Made by a program: the position numbers and the translations under genes. From Streptomyces sp. NBC_00440 (GTDB lineage Bacteria > Actinomycetota > Actinomycetes > Streptomycetales > Streptomycetaceae): a stretch of DNA of 64,000 bases. The notes under the pieces were generated by a model. The model had not been told where the DNA came from and ran no database searches. It worked only from the letters and a program-made list of their open reading frames with translations. The stretch covers positions 62,001 through 126,000 of the forward strand of contig NZ_CP107922.1 of assembly GCF_036014215.1 (NCBI RefSeq), in the 5' to 3' direction. Shown in pieces: positions 45,927 through 55,161 of the stretch. Within the stretch, counting starts at the first letter, position 1. Each line of letters starts with the position of its first letter.

Positions 45927-46490
45927 ATGAACCCCGTGAGCGTCTCCTCCTCGCTGTCTTCGGAGCAATTCGTGCTGGATGCCGCGCGGGCAACCGGCAT
46001 CCGGGCCGCAGCGTGGCTGCGAGCGCTGGCTGTCGAGAAAGGGAACTGGCCGGAGTGGATGCGGGGCCAGCCCAACCCGCTCCTGGACCTGGCCGACGCG
46101 GTCGAGCAGGCGCTTAGCCGCCTGGACCCGTACGACAGCGACGAGCGCGACCCGGCCACCGGAGAGTTCACCGATGGGTACGGTGGCGTGCCACCGGAGC
46201 TGCGTGACCAGCTGGAGGTAGGCGTGGTCGGGGCCCTCTTCGACGGCGCGTTCGGTGGGAACCAACCGACCCCGGCACAGACGGCCGCGGTGATCACTGT
46301 GGCGAGTGCCGTACGGATGGCTGCTGATCTTCATGGCTGGGGGGACTACACCACGGACCTCCCGGTTCTCTGCGCGGCGATCGATCACGCGGTAGCAGTG
46401 GCGACCGCCGGCACTCAGGGCGTGAAGGGCGGCGGGCCACAGGCCGATCGGCGTGAAACAGCGGTTGCCGCGTGGCCGCGGTGCGAGTGA
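45927..46490 (+). CDS. Hypothetical helical protein
   Basis: 187 residues from the ATG at 45,927. Acidic, mostly helical by eye (LLDLADAVEQALSRLDPYDS, AQTAAVITVASAVRMAADL); no known motif. It begins close to the break in the aminotransferase and ends 2 bp from the ligase fragment. Confidence 0.6.
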   Translation: MNPVSVSSSLSSEQFVLDAARATGIRAAAWLRALAVEKGNWPEWMRGQPNPLLDLADAVEQALSRLDPYDSDERDPATGEFTDGYGGVPPELRDQLEVGVVGALFDGAFGGNQPTPAQTAAVITVASAVRMAADLHGWGDYTTDLPVLCAAIDHAVAVATAGTQGVKGGGPQADRRETAVAAWPRCE

Positions 46491-46491
46491 T

Positions 46492-46824
46492 TCACTGTCC
46501 GCCGAAGCCGCGCACCTCGTCGGCGGTCAGGTCTTCTCGCACGCGCCGGATTCTCACCGGATGCCGGTACCTGGCGGAGTCAATTGCAGAGTCCCCCTCG
46601 AACTCAACGACGGTCGCTGGGCGCACGCAGCGGTGCTCCAGCACCGCCTGTGTCCCCCAGCCCGCAGAAAACCTCACGGCGCTCCACGGGTGATCAGGCC
46701 CCGCCGCTGCGAGGGCAACGCCTAGCTCCCGGCGCAGCGCGGCAGGCAAGGGGGTGCTGCGGGCGACCAGCCGCAGTTTGCCGTGCTGGTCATAGCGGCC
46801 CAGCAGCACGCTGGTCGGCGACAT
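46492..46824 (-). pseudogene. C-terminal fragment of an ATP-dependent DNA ligase
   Basis: SVLLGRYDQHGKLRLVARST, PWSAVRFSAGWGTQAVLEHR and the C-terminal RHPVRIRRVREDLTADEV match the OB-fold end of Streptomyces LigD-type ATP-dependent ligases. The N-terminal, AMP-binding part lies at 49,108-49,653 on the same strand, separated by a cassette read from the other strand. About 40 middle residues are missing. Confidence 0.8.
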
Positions 46825-47021
46825 CGCGTCGGATCGTTGCGGAGCTCGACCTTGAACTGATGCAAGCCCGAGAGGAACTTGAGCAGTCCGGGAACGTCAC
46901 CCGCCTCCCCGCACCGCGTCGACCGGAAACTCGTCGGTGACAAGCTGTTCCCTCCTCTGGTGACTCTCCGCGCCAGAGGCGAGAGCGGCGCAGGACAACG
47001 GGTGGACGCGTGATCCTGTGC

Positions 47022-47050
47022 TTGACTCTCCCACCGTGTCAGGGCCTGCA
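47022..47050 (+). promoter_or_regulatory. MerR-type promoter with long spacer
   Basis: TTGACT at 47,022-47,027, followed by an imperfect dyad (CTCCCACCGTGTCAGGG) in the spacer and the gene's own GGAAGG ribosome site at 47,053. This is the common plan of autoregulated MerR promoters. The -10 was not pinned down. Confidence 0.5.
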
Positions 47051-47062
47051 CTGGAAGGCGTC

Positions 47063-47875
47063 ATGTTCACCATCGGAGACTTCGCCAGGCATGGCCGCGT
47101 GTCGGTCCGCATGCTGCGCCATTACGACGCCGTCGGGCTACTGCGCCCGGCCCACGTCGACCCGTCCAGCGGCTACCGCTATTACCAGGCCACCCAGTTC
47201 GCCCGGCTCAACCGCGTCATCGCCCTCAAGGACCTGGGGTTCACCCTGGACCAGGTCCGGGCGATCCTCGACGAGGACGTCAGCACCGAGGAGCTCCGCG
47301 GCATGCTGCGGCTGCGCCGGGCAGAGCTGGAATCTGCCGCCGCCGAGGCGGCGGCACGAATGGCCCGGGTCGAGACAAGGCTCCGGACGATCGAAAGCGA
47401 GGGCACCATGCCTCCCGACGACATTGTCGTCACCTCCCTTCCCCCGATCCGGGTAGCCGAGCTGACCGGCATCGCAGCGAGCTTCGAACCACAAGATATT
47501 GGGCCGGTCGTCGGCCCACTCTTCGACGAACTGTGCTGCCGACTCGATGACGCGGGCACCACCCCGGTCGGCCCCGGCCTTGCCCGCTATGAGGAAGCAC
47601 CCGGCGAGGACCCGATCACTGTGCGGGCCGGGATACCGGTGGCCGGAGAGGCAGGTGGCCTCCCGATAGTTGAGGTGCCCGGCATTCCGCTGGCGGCCAC
47701 GATCATCCACCACGGGCCGATGGACGGCGTCCTGCCCACCGCGCACGCGCTCGCCCACTGGATCGCCGCTCACGGTTACCGCCCCATCGGGCTTGCCCGC
47801 GAGGTCTCCCTGGACTGCCCCGACGACACCACCGCATGGGTGACAGAGCTTCAGCAGCCCATCATCGCCGTCTGA
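47063..47875 (+). CDS. MerR-family regulator with GyrI-like effector domain
   Basis: 270 residues. Winged helix (MFTIGDFARHGRVSVRMLRH, YDAVGLLRPAHVDPSSGYRY), coiled-coil dimer helix (about 80-125), then a GyrI-like ligand-binding domain (EVPGIPLAATIIHHGPMDGV, AREVSLDCPDDTTAWVTELQ) of the BmrR/TipA-drug-sensor type. It starts at ATG 47,063 with GGAAGG 5 nt upstream. The gene behind it, 22 bp away, is probably its target. Confidence 0.92.
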   Translation: MFTIGDFARHGRVSVRMLRHYDAVGLLRPAHVDPSSGYRYYQATQFARLNRVIALKDLGFTLDQVRAILDEDVSTEELRGMLRLRRAELESAAAEAAARMARVETRLRTIESEGTMPPDDIVVTSLPPIRVAELTGIAASFEPQDIGPVVGPLFDELCCRLDDAGTTPVGPGLARYEEAPGEDPITVRAGIPVAGEAGGLPIVEVPGIPLAATIIHHGPMDGVLPTAHALAHWIAAHGYRPIGLAREVSLDCPDDTTAWVTELQQPIIAV

Positions 47876-47897
47876 CCAGGCCGAAGAGAGGACAACA

Positions 47898-48827
47898 ATG
47901 ACGCACTACATCGGCTCCGGCCCGTACTGCTACGCCAACTCCCTGGCCATGGTGCTTGGCGAGACGGTCCCTCCCCCGGCGGTGATCGAAGTGCTGACCG
48001 GTTCGCCGTTCGGCTTCGAGCTGATCGGCGGCACCCTGCCGCTGTTCGACCCCTACGGCTGGGACCCGGACCTGGGCCTGGACGCGGCCCTCGTCCTGCT
48101 CGGCGCCCAATGCGAGCGGACTTCCGGCGGTACAGCCGAGGAGGCTGAGGAACGACTGCGCGATATGTCCGCCCGGGGGCCCGTCCTAGTCGGCCCCGTC
48201 GACATGGGACTGCTGCTCCACCAACCGGGCACACCCAGTACCGACGGCGGCGACCACTTCGTGGTCGTGCTGGAGATCGATGGCGGCACGGTGGTTTTCC
48301 ACGACCCACACGGCCACCCTTACGCAACGCTGCCGGTCGCGGACTTCCTCGCTGCGTGGGAGGCGAAGGCGATCGGCTACATCGACGCCCCCTACGTGAT
48401 GCGCGCAGGCTTCGTCCGGGAGCGACAGGTCACATCAAAGGAGGCGCTGCGACGGTCTCTGCCCGATGCGCAGCGGTGGCTGGCGGGCCGCGGCGACCGG
48501 CCCGTCCCAGCGGGAACGCTCGGCGGGGCCGCCGGCGTGGAAGCCTTGGCCGCCCAGGCAGACGGCGGACTCGACGCGGGAACGCGCGGGTTCATGGCGC
48601 ACTTCGCCGTTCGGGTGGGCGCGCGCCGCCTCACCGACGCCGCACACTGCCTGGAGTTGCTGGGGCTCTCCGGTGCGGCGGCGGTCGCGGCCGGGCAATC
48701 CCGGCTGGTCGGCAGCCTTCAGCATCCGCTGGTCACGGGCGAGGACCAGGCTCTGGCCGACCTCCTGCGCCAGCTTGCCCCGACCTATGAGCGGCTGCGT
48801 ACCGCACTCACGTCCGAGACTCGCTGA
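47898..48827 (+). CDS. C39-like/BtrH-type cysteine-peptidase-fold protein
   Basis: 309 residues. GPYCYANSLAM gives a nucleophilic Cys at residue 11, and DGGDHFVVVLEIDGGTVVFH plus DPHGHPYATLP supply His and Asp, the papain-like pattern of C39 peptidases and of the butirosin BtrH N-terminal domain. The C-terminal 140 residues are helical and unknown. Co-transcribed with a drug-sensing MerR, so detoxification of a ligand is plausible; acyl transfer is another option. No signal peptide, so cytoplasmic. Confidence 0.7.
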   Translation: MTHYIGSGPYCYANSLAMVLGETVPPPAVIEVLTGSPFGFELIGGTLPLFDPYGWDPDLGLDAALVLLGAQCERTSGGTAEEAEERLRDMSARGPVLVGPVDMGLLLHQPGTPSTDGGDHFVVVLEIDGGTVVFHDPHGHPYATLPVADFLAAWEAKAIGYIDAPYVMRAGFVRERQVTSKEALRRSLPDAQRWLAGRGDRPVPAGTLGGAAGVEALAAQADGGLDAGTRGFMAHFAVRVGARRLTDAAHCLELLGLSGAAAVAAGQSRLVGSLQHPLVTGEDQALADLLRQLAPTYERLRTALTSETR

Positions 48828-48841
48828 CGATGGTGAGAGCA

Positions 48842-48873
48842 GGGCGCCGTCCCTGCTTTGGGACACGGCGCCC
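48842..48873 (+). terminator. Hairpin terminator behind the MerR cassette
   Basis: GGGCGCCGT / ACGGCGCCC with an inner CCC/GGG pairing, 15 bp after the stop of the C39-like gene. Confidence 0.75.
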
Positions 48874-49107
48874 GGTCCGGGTTTCGGTACCCCTCTGGCT
48901 GGGCCGGTGGAGGTGGGCCACCACCGGGGATCAGTCGCGTCCCGCAACGGAGCATTGGTTCCGGCGAGGCTATTTCTGGCCTACGACACATAAACTCCGG
49001 AGCTCGCAAGGACGCTCCGGAGCAACACGACAACTTTGATTCCGACAGGCGACTGGCCTAATGAACGGCCGGGACGTGCCAGGTGGAGGGCGCGAACGTG
49101 GAGTTGG

Positions 49108-49653
49108 GGTGGCGCCTTCCACTCCGACCGCGGCCCAGGCGGGACTCAGCCACTCGCGCGCCAGCTGGGGATCTGTGGTGGCGGGACACAGTGTCCACGG
49201 CGGCCCGAGCGCCCGATGCGCGAACAGGTCTTTCAGAAGTGCCCTGCGTTCCCGCAGAGAACGCTGGAGAAGCACTTCGTCGCCGATCTGCAGCACGTCG
49301 AAGACGACAACGTGAGCCGGATTGTGCCGGGCTGCTTCTGCCGCTGCACGTCCCCGGCGCCGGGCCCGGGACTGCAGCAATCCGAAGTCCAGTCGGCCGC
49401 CCTCCTGGACGACCAGCTCGGCGTCAAGTACCACGGTGCCGCGCTCAGCGAGCAGAGCGACCTCCCGTGTGATCTCGGGGAAGGCGGCACCCAGATCCGA
49501 ACCCCTGCGGGCCTGGAGATACGGCGCACCGGACCGGGCGAACACGATCACCCGGAAGCCGTCCCACTTGGCATCGAGCTGAAGATCACGACCGTCGGGC
49601 ATCGTCTCGACGGGGCGGGCCAGCATCGGCTGGAACGGAGGGGTCAGGTCCAC
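49108..49653 (-). pseudogene. N-terminal fragment of an ATP-dependent DNA ligase
   Basis: From the GTG at 49,653 (VDLTPPFQPMLARPVETMPD) it carries the adenylation motif LDAKWDGFRVIVFA (Lys of KxDG as KWDG), VVLDAELVV and HNPAHVVVFDVLQ, and breaks off after VGVEG at about 49,108. The rest of the ligase is at 46,492-46,824. ATP-dependent ligases of this type act with Ku in end joining; Ku remnants lie nearby. Confidence 0.85.
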
Positions 49654-49699
49654 ACGGTCATGTCTACGCGGAGCTCGGACGCGCTGCGAGCGGGATGGG

Positions 49700-50029
49700 T
49701 CAGACCACCCGGGCGCAGCTGAGGGGGATGATGCCCCCGCGGCCGCCGGCGGCAGGGACAATGTAGTAGTCGGTGAACGTGCCGCCGCAGGCGTGCAGGG
49801 TGGTGTTCCCGCGCTCGATCAGACACGACGTGTAGCGCTTCCCGTGGGCCAGGCGCCGTACGACCGGACCGCTCTGACCCCGCGTCACCGGCACGTCGTG
49901 ACCGGTGACTTCGATGGTGGCACACCGCTGAGCGCGGGCCGGTACGGCAGAAACGTTGGGCGCGGAGAAGGCAAGGACAGCGCAGGCCAAGGTGGCAGCG
50001 GTCGTGACCGCACTGATCATTTTGTTCAT
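49700..50029 (-). CDS. Small secreted SH3-like protein
   Basis: 109 residues. Signal sequence MNKMISAVTTAATLACAVLA, cleavage near VSA-V, then a compact four-cysteine beta domain with RGQSGPVVRRL and GGTFTDYYIVP as in small extracellular SH3b-like proteins of Streptomyces. Function unknown. Divergent from the lipoprotein gene. Confidence 0.7.
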   Translation of the reverse strand: MNKMISAVTTAATLACAVLAFSAPNVSAVPARAQRCATIEVTGHDVPVTRGQSGPVVRRLAHGKRYTSCLIERGNTTLHACGGTFTDYYIVPAAGGRGGIIPLSCARVV

Positions 50030-50169
50030 GGGCGGTCAACCCTCACCGGATCCCGCAGGTCACGGCGCATCCCGGATGATCACCTGGACGTGGTCGGAAG
50101 GTCACTCGGTCCGGTGGTGATCACGCGCGGCGCCAGCAGCGCCGGCGCCCCGTACGCCACGGTGGGCGG

Positions 50170-50700
50170 GTGATTTCCCGCCGTCCCCTCCTTCTTGTCC
50201 TGGCCGCGCTGCTCGCGACATCCGGGTGCGTCTCCGTACCGGCCGCCCCACACCCAGCCGGACAGGACCGCCCACCGGCGGCCGCGGAGGCGCCGCTGAC
50301 TGCCCGGGTACAGCCGGACGTACACCAGCCACAGGGCCGCTCCACCCTCGCCCGCGTCGAGGCCGCAACCCACAAGCCGGCGGATGCCAGGGATGCGAAG
50401 GCCAAGAAGAAGCGCCCCCACCGGCATGTTCACGGGGCTCACCGGGTGCCGTCAGCTGGCCACGTTCACCGCCATCGAACTACGGCGTACGTACCCGCTG
50501 CGCCCCGCATCCACCGCTTGTGGCCTGCACCCGCTCCCAAGAAGGCCTACCGCCGTTATCGCCGCAGCGCACCACACCGGCGGCCGCAGACACGCCACCA
50601 GTCCCCGCCCCGCTACAACATGCGCCCGCTGTGCCGGAAAGCCGCCGGGGTGACGAGTGCCGAGGTGGCAGCCCTGTGCCGTGGGGCCTACGGCTCGTGA
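50170..50700 (+). CDS. Basic lipoprotein
   Basis: 176 residues from GTG 50,170. A signal peptide with lipobox LATSGC sets lipidation at Cys20. The mature part is rich in Pro, Arg, Lys and His (KKKRPHRHVHGAHRVP), likely unstructured and wall-interacting. The C-terminus (CRKAAGVTSAEVAALCRGAY) has two cysteines. Role unknown. Confidence 0.65.
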   Translation: MISRRPLLLVLAALLATSGCVSVPAAPHPAGQDRPPAAAEAPLTARVQPDVHQPQGRSTLARVEAATHKPADARDAKAKKKRPHRHVHGAHRVPSAGHVHRHRTTAYVPAAPRIHRLWPAPAPKKAYRRYRRSAPHRRPQTRHQSPPRYNMRPLCRKAAGVTSAEVAALCRGAYGS

Positions 50701-50760
50701 GGCCGCAGCCGCGAGGCTGCCCCGGCCGCACGGGAGCGCCCGGGTGCTGCTCCAGCGATC

Positions 50761-50838
50761 GTTCGTACGCTGGATGTCTCGGGGCCTGGCGTGGAGGTTT
50801 GCGATGCCTCGTCCCATCTGGACCGGAGCGGTGAGTTT
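50761..50838 (+). repeat. Ku promoter/5' coding repeat, copy 1
   Basis: 78 bp matching 63,643-63,720 at about nine of ten positions with no gaps, covering upstream region, start codon and the first dozen Ku codons. Confidence 0.85.
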
Positions 50839-50862
50839 TGGGCTAGGGACCGTCCCTGCGCG
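50804..50862 (+). pseudogene. Ku N-terminal remnant
   Basis: MPRPIWTGAVSFGLGTVPA is the conserved start of bacterial Ku. After about 18 codons it runs into unrelated sequence that includes a 25-bp direct repeat (50,847 and 50,909). The rest of Ku is absent here; an apparently intact Ku lies at 63,686. Confidence 0.85.
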
Positions 50863-50933
50863 TGCGGGCCGCACCACGGTGCGCCCGATGAATACCGAGT
50901 CGATCCAGGGACCGTCCCTGAGCGTGCGGGCCG
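50847..50933 (+). repeat. Short direct repeat at the Ku break
   Basis: GGGACCGTCCCTGCGCGTGC and GGGACCGTCCCTGAGCGTGC (each continuing GGGCC) start at 50,847 and 50,909. The first copy is part of the Ku remnant, so the break probably arose at or by this repeat. Confidence 0.6.
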
Positions 50934-51093
50934 ACCCTCAGTGGCACCGCTGTACTCAGAACATGGTCGAACTCCGCACTTTGACCGACTGCGACATAAG
51001 CCCTAAAACCTCGCGTTGGCAGGCATGTTGGGACGGGTGGCTCGATCTCTCGGCCACGGTGACCTGCCTGCCTGATTCCGCCTCCACCTCGGA

Positions 51094-51336
51094 GGATTTC
51101 CTGCCCTCGCCGCAATCGGCCGCAGACTGCGCGACCTCGCCGACAAGCAGCCCACCACGGGGCGACCCGCTCTGCCCGATCAGCAGCGAATCACCACCAA
51201 GTCGCACGAGGCGGTGGTCAGAGCCCTGCGGGACGCCAACCGCAAACTGCACGAGGAGAACGAACGGCTCCGCAACGAACTCGCCGTGGCCCTCGGACAG
51301 CTCCGAGACCTCCGCCGAGGCATTCCGATTGAATGA
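51094..51336 (+). pseudogene. Coiled-coil C-terminal fragment, DUF6262/TnpC-like
   Basis: An open frame with no start: RRLRDLADKQPTTGRPALPD, QQRITTKSHEAVVRALRDAN, KLHEENERLRNELAVALGQL, ending IPIE. This is the ending of the DUF6262 proteins that accompany Tn554-like tyrosine recombinases. No recombinase is left next to it. Family assignment is tentative. Confidence 0.5.
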
Positions 51337-51343
51337 TGGCCTT

Positions 51344-51805
51344 TCAGGGCCCGTTCGGAGTTCTGATCAGCACCTGCAGCGCCTTCACCAGGCGCGCCGC
51401 GTCCTTCTCGCCAAGGGGGGCAAGGAACTCGCGTTCCGCCGCCTCGCGGGCGTCCTCCGCATCGGCCCGCGCCCGTCTGCCCCGCTCCGTCAACTCAACG
51501 ACGTTGCGGCGGCGGTCCTCCTCACTGCGGCGCCGCTCCACCAACCCTTTGCCCTCCAGCGCGTCGACGAGCGCGACCATCGTCGTGCGGTCCACGCCCA
51601 GCCGCCGCGCGGCCTCTAGTTGCGACAGCGGTCGGCCCGCCGCCAGCACCGCGAGCACCACCAACTCCCGCGCGTCCAGCCCGAACGGGGCCAGTGCGGG
51701 CCCGGCGTGCTTGGCCAGTTGCAGCTGCGCGTGCTTGAGCAGGTATCCCAGCCGCGTGCCGAGCAGCTCCTCGACCGCGGCCCCGTCGTCGTCATTCTCC
51801 GCCAT
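51344..51805 (-). CDS. MarR-family regulator
   Basis: 153 residues. A winged helix is visible at residues 55-100 (LSQLEAARRLGVDRTTMVAL, VDALEGKGLVERRRSEEDRR). It is divergent from the flavin oxidoreductase with only 55 bp between, so it very likely regulates it and itself. Confidence 0.9.
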   Translation of the reverse strand: MAENDDDGAAVEELLGTRLGYLLKHAQLQLAKHAGPALAPFGLDARELVVLAVLAAGRPLSQLEAARRLGVDRTTMVALVDALEGKGLVERRRSEEDRRRNVVELTERGRRARADAEDAREAAEREFLAPLGEKDAARLVKALQVLIRTPNGP

Positions 51806-51860
51806 CCCAAAATCTTAACCATCACCTGATAGTCAGTAGTCCTGACGATCACCTATATTG
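51806..51860. promoter_or_regulatory. Divergent MarR operator/promoter region
   Basis: 55 bp between divergent genes with an imperfect dyad around AGTCAGTAGTCCTGACG and a TATATT that can serve as -10 for the oxidoreductase. Short enough that one bound MarR dimer would affect both promoters. Confidence 0.5.
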
Positions 51861-52778
51861 ATGGTCATGCCCATTGATGCACACCACCGCGCGCTCCGCT
51901 TCGGCGTCAAGACGACGCCCATGCACCTGGCCTACGACGACATCCTCCGCGTCTGGGAGGAGGCCGACGAACTGCCCGAACTCGACGACGCCTGGCTGTG
52001 GGACCACCTGATGCCGCTGGCTGGGCCCCCCGGCGGCGCTGTCCTGGAGGGCTGGACGCTGCTGGCCGCACTGGCCGCACGCACCACCCGACTCCGCCTC
52101 GGCCTGCTCGTCACCAGCAACATGCTGCGCGCCCCCGCCCACCTCGGAAAGATCGCCACCACCGTGGACGTGATCTCCAAAGGGCGCCTGATCATGGGCC
52201 TGGGCGTCGGCGGAACCCGACAGCCCGACGGCCCCAACCCGGCCGTCGCCGAGTACGCCGCCTACGGCCTCCCGCTCCCGAGCCCCGGCGAGGGACTGGC
52301 CCGCCTCACCGAGACGATCACCATTCTGCGCCGCATGTGGACCGAGGAGGTCTTCGATCACGACGGCCTCTTCACCACCCTGCGCGGCACCCGCAACGGC
52401 CCCGGCCCGGTCCGACCCGGCGGCCCGCTGCTGCTGCTCGGCGGCTGGGGCGACCGCACCCTGCGCATCATCGCCGAGCACGCCGACATCTGGAACGTCC
52501 CCGGCCCGCCCCACAACGGCACGGACTGGATCGCCGAGCGCACCCGCGTCCTGGACGCGCACTGCGCGGCGATCGGCCGCGACCCCGCCGAGATCACCCG
52601 CTCCGCGCAGATCATCGTCGACTATGCCGACCCCGCAACCACCCGCGCCCACGTCCGCGCACTCGCCGCTGCCGGCATCCGGCACGTCGTACTCGCGCTG
52701 CCCCGCCCCTATCCGGACAAGGCCGCCCGCTGGCTTGTCGACGAGATTGTCACCCCTGTCCGTGAGAAGGGCGCCTGA
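51861..52778 (+). CDS. LLM-class F420/flavin-dependent oxidoreductase
   Basis: 305 residues from the ATG at 51,861 (TTG at 51,858 and ATG at 51,867 are alternatives). Luciferase-like TIM barrel: DDAWLWDHLMP, LRLGLLVTSN, VDVISKGRLIMGLGVGG, LLLGGWGDRTLRIIAEHAD. The GLGVGG loop and length fit F420-dependent members. Under MarR control it is probably a drug- or redox-linked reductase. Confidence 0.88.
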   Translation: MVMPIDAHHRALRFGVKTTPMHLAYDDILRVWEEADELPELDDAWLWDHLMPLAGPPGGAVLEGWTLLAALAARTTRLRLGLLVTSNMLRAPAHLGKIATTVDVISKGRLIMGLGVGGTRQPDGPNPAVAEYAAYGLPLPSPGEGLARLTETITILRRMWTEEVFDHDGLFTTLRGTRNGPGPVRPGGPLLLLGGWGDRTLRIIAEHADIWNVPGPPHNGTDWIAERTRVLDAHCAAIGRDPAEITRSAQIIVDYADPATTRAHVRALAAAGIRHVVLALPRPYPDKAARWLVDEIVTPVREKGA

Positions 52779-53072
52779 CCGGCCTTTGCAAGCGACACTG
52801 ACAACCTCCGTGCCTGACACTGCAAGCCATGCGAATGCCCAGGTCAGTACACCTATCGACCTTGAGAGATCCAGATAACGGCCTGCTCATCAGTCAGAAA
52901 TTCCACCGGCATGCGACGGACGGTAATCAGCCCCGGCCAGCGGCCGAGGATCTTCCTCCGAACCCCCGCAGCAGACCGATCACCTGTGCTAGACGACGAA
53001 GATCAAACCCTTAACGCCAACGGTTGTGCCGCTGGTCCCCAACGCCGGGGCCGCACTGCCTCTCGCCGTCTC
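52779..53072. other. Spacer with no supported gene
   Basis: 294 bp between the oxidoreductase and the TnpB remnant. Nothing recognised; the right part may include the right end of the IS200/IS605 element (GGTCCCCAACGCCGGGGCC can fold into a short hairpin). Confidence 0.4.
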
Positions 53073-53753
53073 TCAGCGACAAGTTGTTTCTCGGATCGGC
53101 CGACGCTCTGACTCGTGATCGGTGGTGGTGTCGAGTGCACGGTGTTTGATGTTGTGGGCGGCGCCGATGTCGGCGTGGGTGGCATGTCCGCACCGTGTGC
53201 ACTGGAAGACGGAGCGGGTGCGCCGGCTCTTGCGGTCGACGTGCCCGCACCGGTTGCAGGTCTGAGAGGTATAGGCGGGGTTGACCGCGGTGACCGTGAC
53301 GCCGTGCCATTTGGCCCTTTACTCGATCTGCCGGCGGATCTCGCCAAAGCCGACGTCGAGGATGGCCCGGTTCAGCCCGGCCTTGGCCGCCACGTTCCGC
53401 CCGGGCGAGTCCTGGGTACCGCGTGCGGAGCGGGTCATGTTCTTCACCCGCAGATCCTCCACCGCGACGTGCGCGAACTGGGTCACAAGCTGCTTCGTCA
53501 GCAGATGCTGCGTCGAGGCGCGCCGCTGCGCGACCAGCCCCGTCAGTCGCCGGACCTGGTCCCGGGCCTCCCGCCAGCCCGCGCTCTGACGGTGCACGGG
53601 CAAGCCTCGCACGTGGCGGCGGGCCATCCTCCGCTGCCACTTCGTCAGCTGGCGCACCGCGTTGTCCAGATGCCGCGGGTTGTCGAACCGGGTCAACGAC
53701 ACGACGGACTGAACGGTTCCGGCGGGAGGCTCAGACGCTCCCAGCAAGGCCAC
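53073..53753 (-). pseudogene. IS200/IS605 TnpB, truncated and with an in-frame stop
   Basis: The C-terminal half of a TnpB: LVTQFAHVAVEDLRVKNMTR (RuvC Glu region), RNVAAKAGLNRAILDVGFGE, then after an in-frame TAA at 53,319-53,321 the frame continues VNPAYTSQTCNRCGHVDRKS, CTRCGHATHADIGAAHNIKH with the zinc ribbon and last Asp. The first RuvC Asp and all N-terminal domains are missing, so it cannot act as a guide-RNA nuclease. Confidence 0.85.
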
Positions 53754-53927
53754 AACCAGGCCTCTGGGAAGCGGTCGGCGGGGATCGGTGGCCTGCCCGC
53801 GTCGACAGAGAGCGGGATCGCTGCCCTTACGACGTGCCCTCTTCTTCTATCGAACACCAGCCACTGGAGTCGCCGAACGCGTGTGTGGATAATGTGTGCA
53901 CGGCGCGGCAAAAATGTGGGGGAAGGT

Positions 53928-54191
53928 ATGGGGAAGGCAGAAGAGCGCAGCAACTTGTACCACCAGTTCCTCGGCCTGGCGGACCAGATCCATCGGCTCG
54001 TGAGTACGGTTCGAGCTCCGGGGCAGAGCGAGCCCGCCCGCTGGAAGCTCAGCGAGCCGGAGATGAAGACGGTGCTCCACCGCCGCGATTACGTCCTCGT
54101 CCCGGGCGCGATCCCCTCCACTGACACTCTCCGCGAGTGGAACGCCCACGCGGCCGCCGTACTGCGGGCTGCGGCCTCGATCCACCACTGA
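53928..54191 (+). CDS. Hypothetical 87-residue protein
   Basis: ATG 53,928 with GGGGGAAGG upstream. LYHQFLGLADQIHRLVSTVR forms an amphipathic helix; no family recognised. It lies alone between the TnpB scar and an opposite-strand gene. Confidence 0.5.
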   Translation: MGKAEERSNLYHQFLGLADQIHRLVSTVRAPGQSEPARWKLSEPEMKTVLHRRDYVLVPGAIPSTDTLREWNAHAAAVLRAAASIHH

Positions 54192-54306
54192 GATACATCC
54201 CCTCGCCAGGGAGACGGAGTAATTGGTATATCGGGCCCGCATCTGTGCTTAGACCGGCGCAGAACGTCCCGGTCGCGGCCTCAGGAACGAGGGCGACGTT
54301 CTCCTG

Positions 54307-55161
54307 TCACGCTGAGAGCAGCTGTACGGTCCCGTCGCCAAGAATGAGCAGTCCGGTGTTCCGTGAGGCTGCCTCATACCGGGCGTGCGGGATGCGGATG
54401 GCGGACTTCGTCAGGAGGTGGCCGATCTCCTCGGCGTTCGGAGAGCCCTTGCTGATGTCCCAGCCCAGGCATGGGTGCGGTTGTCCGGGCTGGGGCCACG
54501 TCCATGCAGGGTAGATATCTGACTTGTACCAAATGGACATCGCGCGCGTCATGATGGCGCTGCGCAGCGGAGTGCAGGCTCGTCGAGCCCACAGTTCAGC
54601 AAAGGGCTCCTCCATGGCCGTAACCTTGTCCTGTCGCCACAGCGGTTCCCGTCCGTCCCTGAGGTGCCAGCCGGTCTCACGGTTGAGAAGAACTCTCATT
54701 TCCTTCGTGGTCATCCAATCCCCGCACGAGGACTCAATGAGATCCAGGCGCGCCCCGGTTGGCCTGTGGATCAGGCGCAGCCGGCGCCTGTTGTGGTCGA
54801 TCAAGCGCAGCCCGGGGATGCCGGACACGCGTTGACCGCTGTAGAGGACCGGCATGATGCGGGACGCGATCCGTGCGGCTGTGTTGGTGTGGATTTCCAG
54901 CGCCTCCGGCCGGGAAATGATGCAGTTCAGGTAGCCCTGAATCCCGGGCAGGCAGGGTGTTTCCGGGTGCTCTACGGGGTGGCGCAGACGTGCCGAGCTC
55001 ATCAGACACGTGACGAGCAGGGCCTGGAAATTCTCCTGCATCGCATCGGCCGAGTCGAGTCGGATTCTTCCCGAGGCAGTTCGTGGCGCCATACGAGAAT
55101 CGATGTAGAGGAACTCCCGGGCCGCGTGGCGCAGTTCCCGGTCATTCGTGTGCGGAGACAT
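54307..55161 (-). CDS. Hypothetical protein
   Basis: 284 residues from the ATG at 55,161 (a TTG at 55,170 is possible). It has a basic middle (LRLIDHNRRRLRLIHRPTGA) and the segment YKSDIYPAWTWPQPGQPHPC. No catalytic motif, membrane segment or signal was found, and no known family. Codon use is somewhat less G/C-rich at third positions than in the neighbours. Confidence 0.55.
   Translation of the reverse strand: MSPHTNDRELRHAAREFLYIDSRMAPRTASGRIRLDSADAMQENFQALLVTCLMSSARLRHPVEHPETPCLPGIQGYLNCIISRPEALEIHTNTAARIASRIMPVLYSGQRVSGIPGLRLIDHNRRRLRLIHRPTGARLDLIESSCGDWMTTKEMRVLLNRETGWHLRDGREPLWRQDKVTAMEEPFAELWARRACTPLRSAIMTRAMSIWYKSDIYPAWTWPQPGQPHPCLGWDISKGSPNAEEIGHLLTKSAIRIPHARYEAASRNTGLLILGDGTVQLLSA

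Noticed and set aside
48970..49107. Continuation of the ligase fragment past VGVEG
   Set aside because: None of the three frames matches ligase sequence, so the homology was ended at about 49,108.
53073..53753. TnpB as an active guide-RNA nuclease
   Set aside because: The N-terminal half with the first catalytic Asp is missing and a stop interrupts the rest.
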